A stretch of 8,543 nucleotides of DNA from CAJCIY01 sp036379355 (GTDB taxonomy: Bacteria; Actinomycetota; Actinomycetes; Mycobacteriales; CAJCIY01): positions 1 through 8,543 of the forward strand of contig DASVGV010000099.1 in assembly GCA_036379355.1 (NCBI GenBank), in the 5' to 3' direction. The first letter of the stretch is position 1. Each line of letters opens with the position of its first letter. The position numbers and the translations under genes were made by a program. Below, piece after piece: positions 7,512-8,543 of this stretch. Below the pieces are notes generated by a model. That model worked only from the letters and a program-made list of their open reading frames with translations, ran no database searches and was not told the origin of the DNA.

Positions 7512-7988
7512 ATGTCGAACGCCGAGGAAGCGCTGGCCCTGTTCGAGAAGGCCATCGGCACGCCGGACGGCACGGGCGAGTGGATGACGGTCGACCAGGA
7601 CCGCATCAACGCGTTCGCCGACGTCACCGAGGACCACCAGTTCATCCACGTTGACCCGGAGAAGGCCGCGCAGCTGTCGCCGTACAAGGTCACCATCGCG
7701 CACGGGTTCCTGACGCTCTCGCTGCTCGTGCCGCTGTGCGGCTCGATCCCGCAGCCGCCTGAGCGAGCCAAGGGCATCGTGATGGGCGTGAACTACGGCT
7801 TCGACAAGATTCGCTTCATCGCGCCGGTCAAGGTCAACTCGCGGATCCGGGCGACGTCGACGCCGTCCGCCGTCGAGCTGAAGGACCCGAACACGCTCCA
7901 GGTGACCCGTACCGTCACGGTCGAGATCGAGGGCGAGACCAAGCCCGCCCTGGTCGCCGAGTGGGTCACCCGCCTCATGTACTCCTGA
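7512..7988 (+). CDS. MaoC/NodN-like (R)-specific enoyl-CoA hydratase family protein
   Basis: The product has 158 residues, a single hot-dog domain, with no signal peptide or membrane helix. The hydratase dyad is visible: Asp41 and His46 in the segment TEDHQFIHVDPEKAAQ, the NodN-like variant of the R-hydratase D-x4-H motif, followed by TIAHGFLTLSLL (61-72), which forms the central helix and substrate pocket. The YGFDKIRFIAPV segment (95-106) is typical of NodN-like members. R-hydratases hydrate trans-2-enoyl-CoA to (R)-3-hydroxyacyl-CoA in fatty-acid or polyester metabolism; the true substrate cannot be told here. The dyad suggests an active enzyme. 'YKVTIAHG' replaces the usual 'FGGTIAHG', a small oddity near the active site. 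It sits 60 nt after the E2 gene on the same strand and is probably co-transcribed. In many actinobacteria lipB and lipA follow at this position instead. Confidence 0.88.
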   Translation: MSNAEEALALFEKAIGTPDGTGEWMTVDQDRINAFADVTEDHQFIHVDPEKAAQLSPYKVTIAHGFLTLSLLVPLCGSIPQPPERAKGIVMGVNYGFDKIRFIAPVKVNSRIRATSTPSAVELKDPNTLQVTRTVTVEIEGETKPALVAEWVTRLMYS

Positions 7989-8032
7989 CCGCTGCACCCC
8001 TGGGGCCGCTCCCCCGGAACGCCTTCCCTTTC

Positions 8033-8093
8033 GAATTGGGTCATGGAATCGCCCCTCGAGAGAGCGTTGGGGGGCGATTCCATGACCCGATTC
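8033..8093. terminator. Large perfect inverted repeat, probable bidirectional terminator between convergent genes
   Basis: GGGTCATGGAATCGCCCC (8038-8055) and its exact reverse complement (8071-8088) form an 18-bp stem with a 15-nt loop. Allowing one G-U pair, GAAT (8033-8036) and ATTC (8090-8093) lengthen it to about 23 bp. It lies in the 160-bp gap between the tail ends of the MaoC-like gene and the minus-strand gene, the right place for a two-way terminator. There is no T-run on either strand, which is common for actinobacterial hairpin terminators. A dispersed palindromic repeat or protein-binding site is an alternative. The rest of the 7989-8148 gap shows only a short GGCGCTGGG direct repeat (8100-8108 and 8113-8121). 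Confidence 0.75.
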
Positions 8094-8148
8094 CGGTACG
8101 GCGCTGGGATGGGGCGCTGGGGTGCGTACTGCGGTTCGTGCTGGGAGG

Positions 8149-8543
8149 TCAGCCGCGCGGAAGCTGCGCGGTCGGGCCCTCTTGGAAGGCGCTCGCCCCG
8201 AAGCCGGTCGGCAGCACATCGCTGAGGTCGGCGGCGAGCGCCTGGGTCAGCGCCGACTGCGTGGCGCCTGCCACGCCGGGGGCCACGCCGAACTGCAGAC
8301 CCTGGACGGTGATCTGCTGGGTGCCGCCGCTCGCGTCGGTGAGCAGGATCGACGCCAGCCCGCCGCTGTCCAGGGGACTGGGTACCTTCTGGGCCGCCAG
8401 TTCCGCCGGCGAGTAGCGCGCAGGCAGCGCGTTCAGGTCAGACGTGATCCTCGTTAGCTCTTCCGCGTTCAGCGTGACGCCCACCACCAGGCGCCCCGCC
8501 TTGTACGAGCACACGACACCCCTGACCGGCGTGCCCACCACCT
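8149..8543 (-). CDS. Probable exported actinobacterial protein of unknown function, C-terminal part (gene runs off the window)
   Basis: At least 130 codons are open on the minus strand from the window edge to the TGA at 8151-8149; the true start lies outside. Visible features are RGVVCSYKAGRLVVGVTLNAEEL, then LNALP, an Ala/Ser/Pro-rich middle and a C-terminus with many small and polar residues (QGLQFGVAPGVAGATQSALTQAL). The pattern 'V-C-x-Y...L.....L...E...L...LNALP' resembles, from memory, a loosely defined family of secreted or lipid-anchored actinobacterial proteins in which a 'VC.Y' strand precedes an 'ALNAAP' helix. Low charge and Thr/Ser/Ala richness fit a protein outside the membrane, but no signal peptide can be seen because the N-terminus is missing. 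It is convergent with the MaoC-like gene and ends 60 nt past the large hairpin. Function is unknown; the coding call is fairly safe because of the continuous frame and typical composition. Confidence 0.65.
   Translation of the reverse strand, partial: VVGTPVRGVVCSYKAGRLVVGVTLNAEELTRITSDLNALPARYSPAELAAQKVPSPLDSGGLASILLTDASGGTQQITVQGLQFGVAPGVAGATQSALTQALAADLSDVLPTGFGASAFQEGPTAQLPRG

Noticed and set aside
8043..8225. Short plus-strand open frame beginning in the large hairpin
   Set aside because: It starts inside the inverted repeat, has no ribosome site, and runs into the antisense of the terminal gene; the product resembles no family.

Overview
The window is very GC-rich (by eye about 70% or more), with GTG starts, G/C-ending codons, Ala/Pro/Glu-rich linkers and gene families typical of Actinomycetota. 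The order cobT-like, gcvT (minus), pepA (plus), lpd, E2 acyltransferase resembles the conserved actinobacterial cobT / gcvT / pepB / dlaT neighbourhood known from Mycobacterium tuberculosis and the pepA-lpd-sucB cluster of Streptomyces (recalled from knowledge, not searched). I cannot name the genus. The region is chromosomal and housekeeping in character: I see no mobile elements, CRISPR array, tRNA or rRNA.

Layout: (1) 1-162 minus, the N-terminal part of a small conserved actinobacterial protein. (2) 208-1254 plus, a CobT-related protein with a Pro-Glu repeat at its N-terminus and degenerate active-site motifs. (3) 1262-2365 minus, gcvT, the aminomethyltransferase of glycine cleavage. (4) 2428-3927 plus, pepA, a leucyl aminopeptidase. 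(5) 3934-4335 minus, a small conserved protein of unknown function. (6) 4524-5897, 5931-7451 and 7512-7988 plus, a likely operon: dihydrolipoyl dehydrogenase (E3), the lipoylated 2-oxo-acid dehydrogenase E2, and a MaoC/NodN-like hydratase. (7) 8149-8543 minus, the C-terminal part of a probable exported actinobacterial protein. Coding density is very high and no gene-free stretch exceeds 190 bases.

How the genes work together: E3 and E2 are shared parts of the pyruvate and 2-oxoglutarate dehydrogenase complexes. E3 also serves the glycine cleavage system to which GcvT belongs, so lipoate-dependent C1/C2 metabolism is the theme. PepA is a cytosolic peptidase. The CobT-like protein hints at a corrinoid connection, but its catalytic residues look lost.

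The most interesting signals are: the CobT-like probable pseudoenzyme; a 62-base divergent gcvT/pepA region in which both genes appear leaderless, each with a TANNNT box exactly 7 nt before its start codon, inside an inverted CTAGTGCC/GGCACTAG repeat; a palindrome carrying both stop codons of the convergent cobT-like/gcvT pair; and an 18-bp perfect inverted repeat (longer with imperfect pairing) between the last two convergent genes. I found no convincing new multi-gene system.
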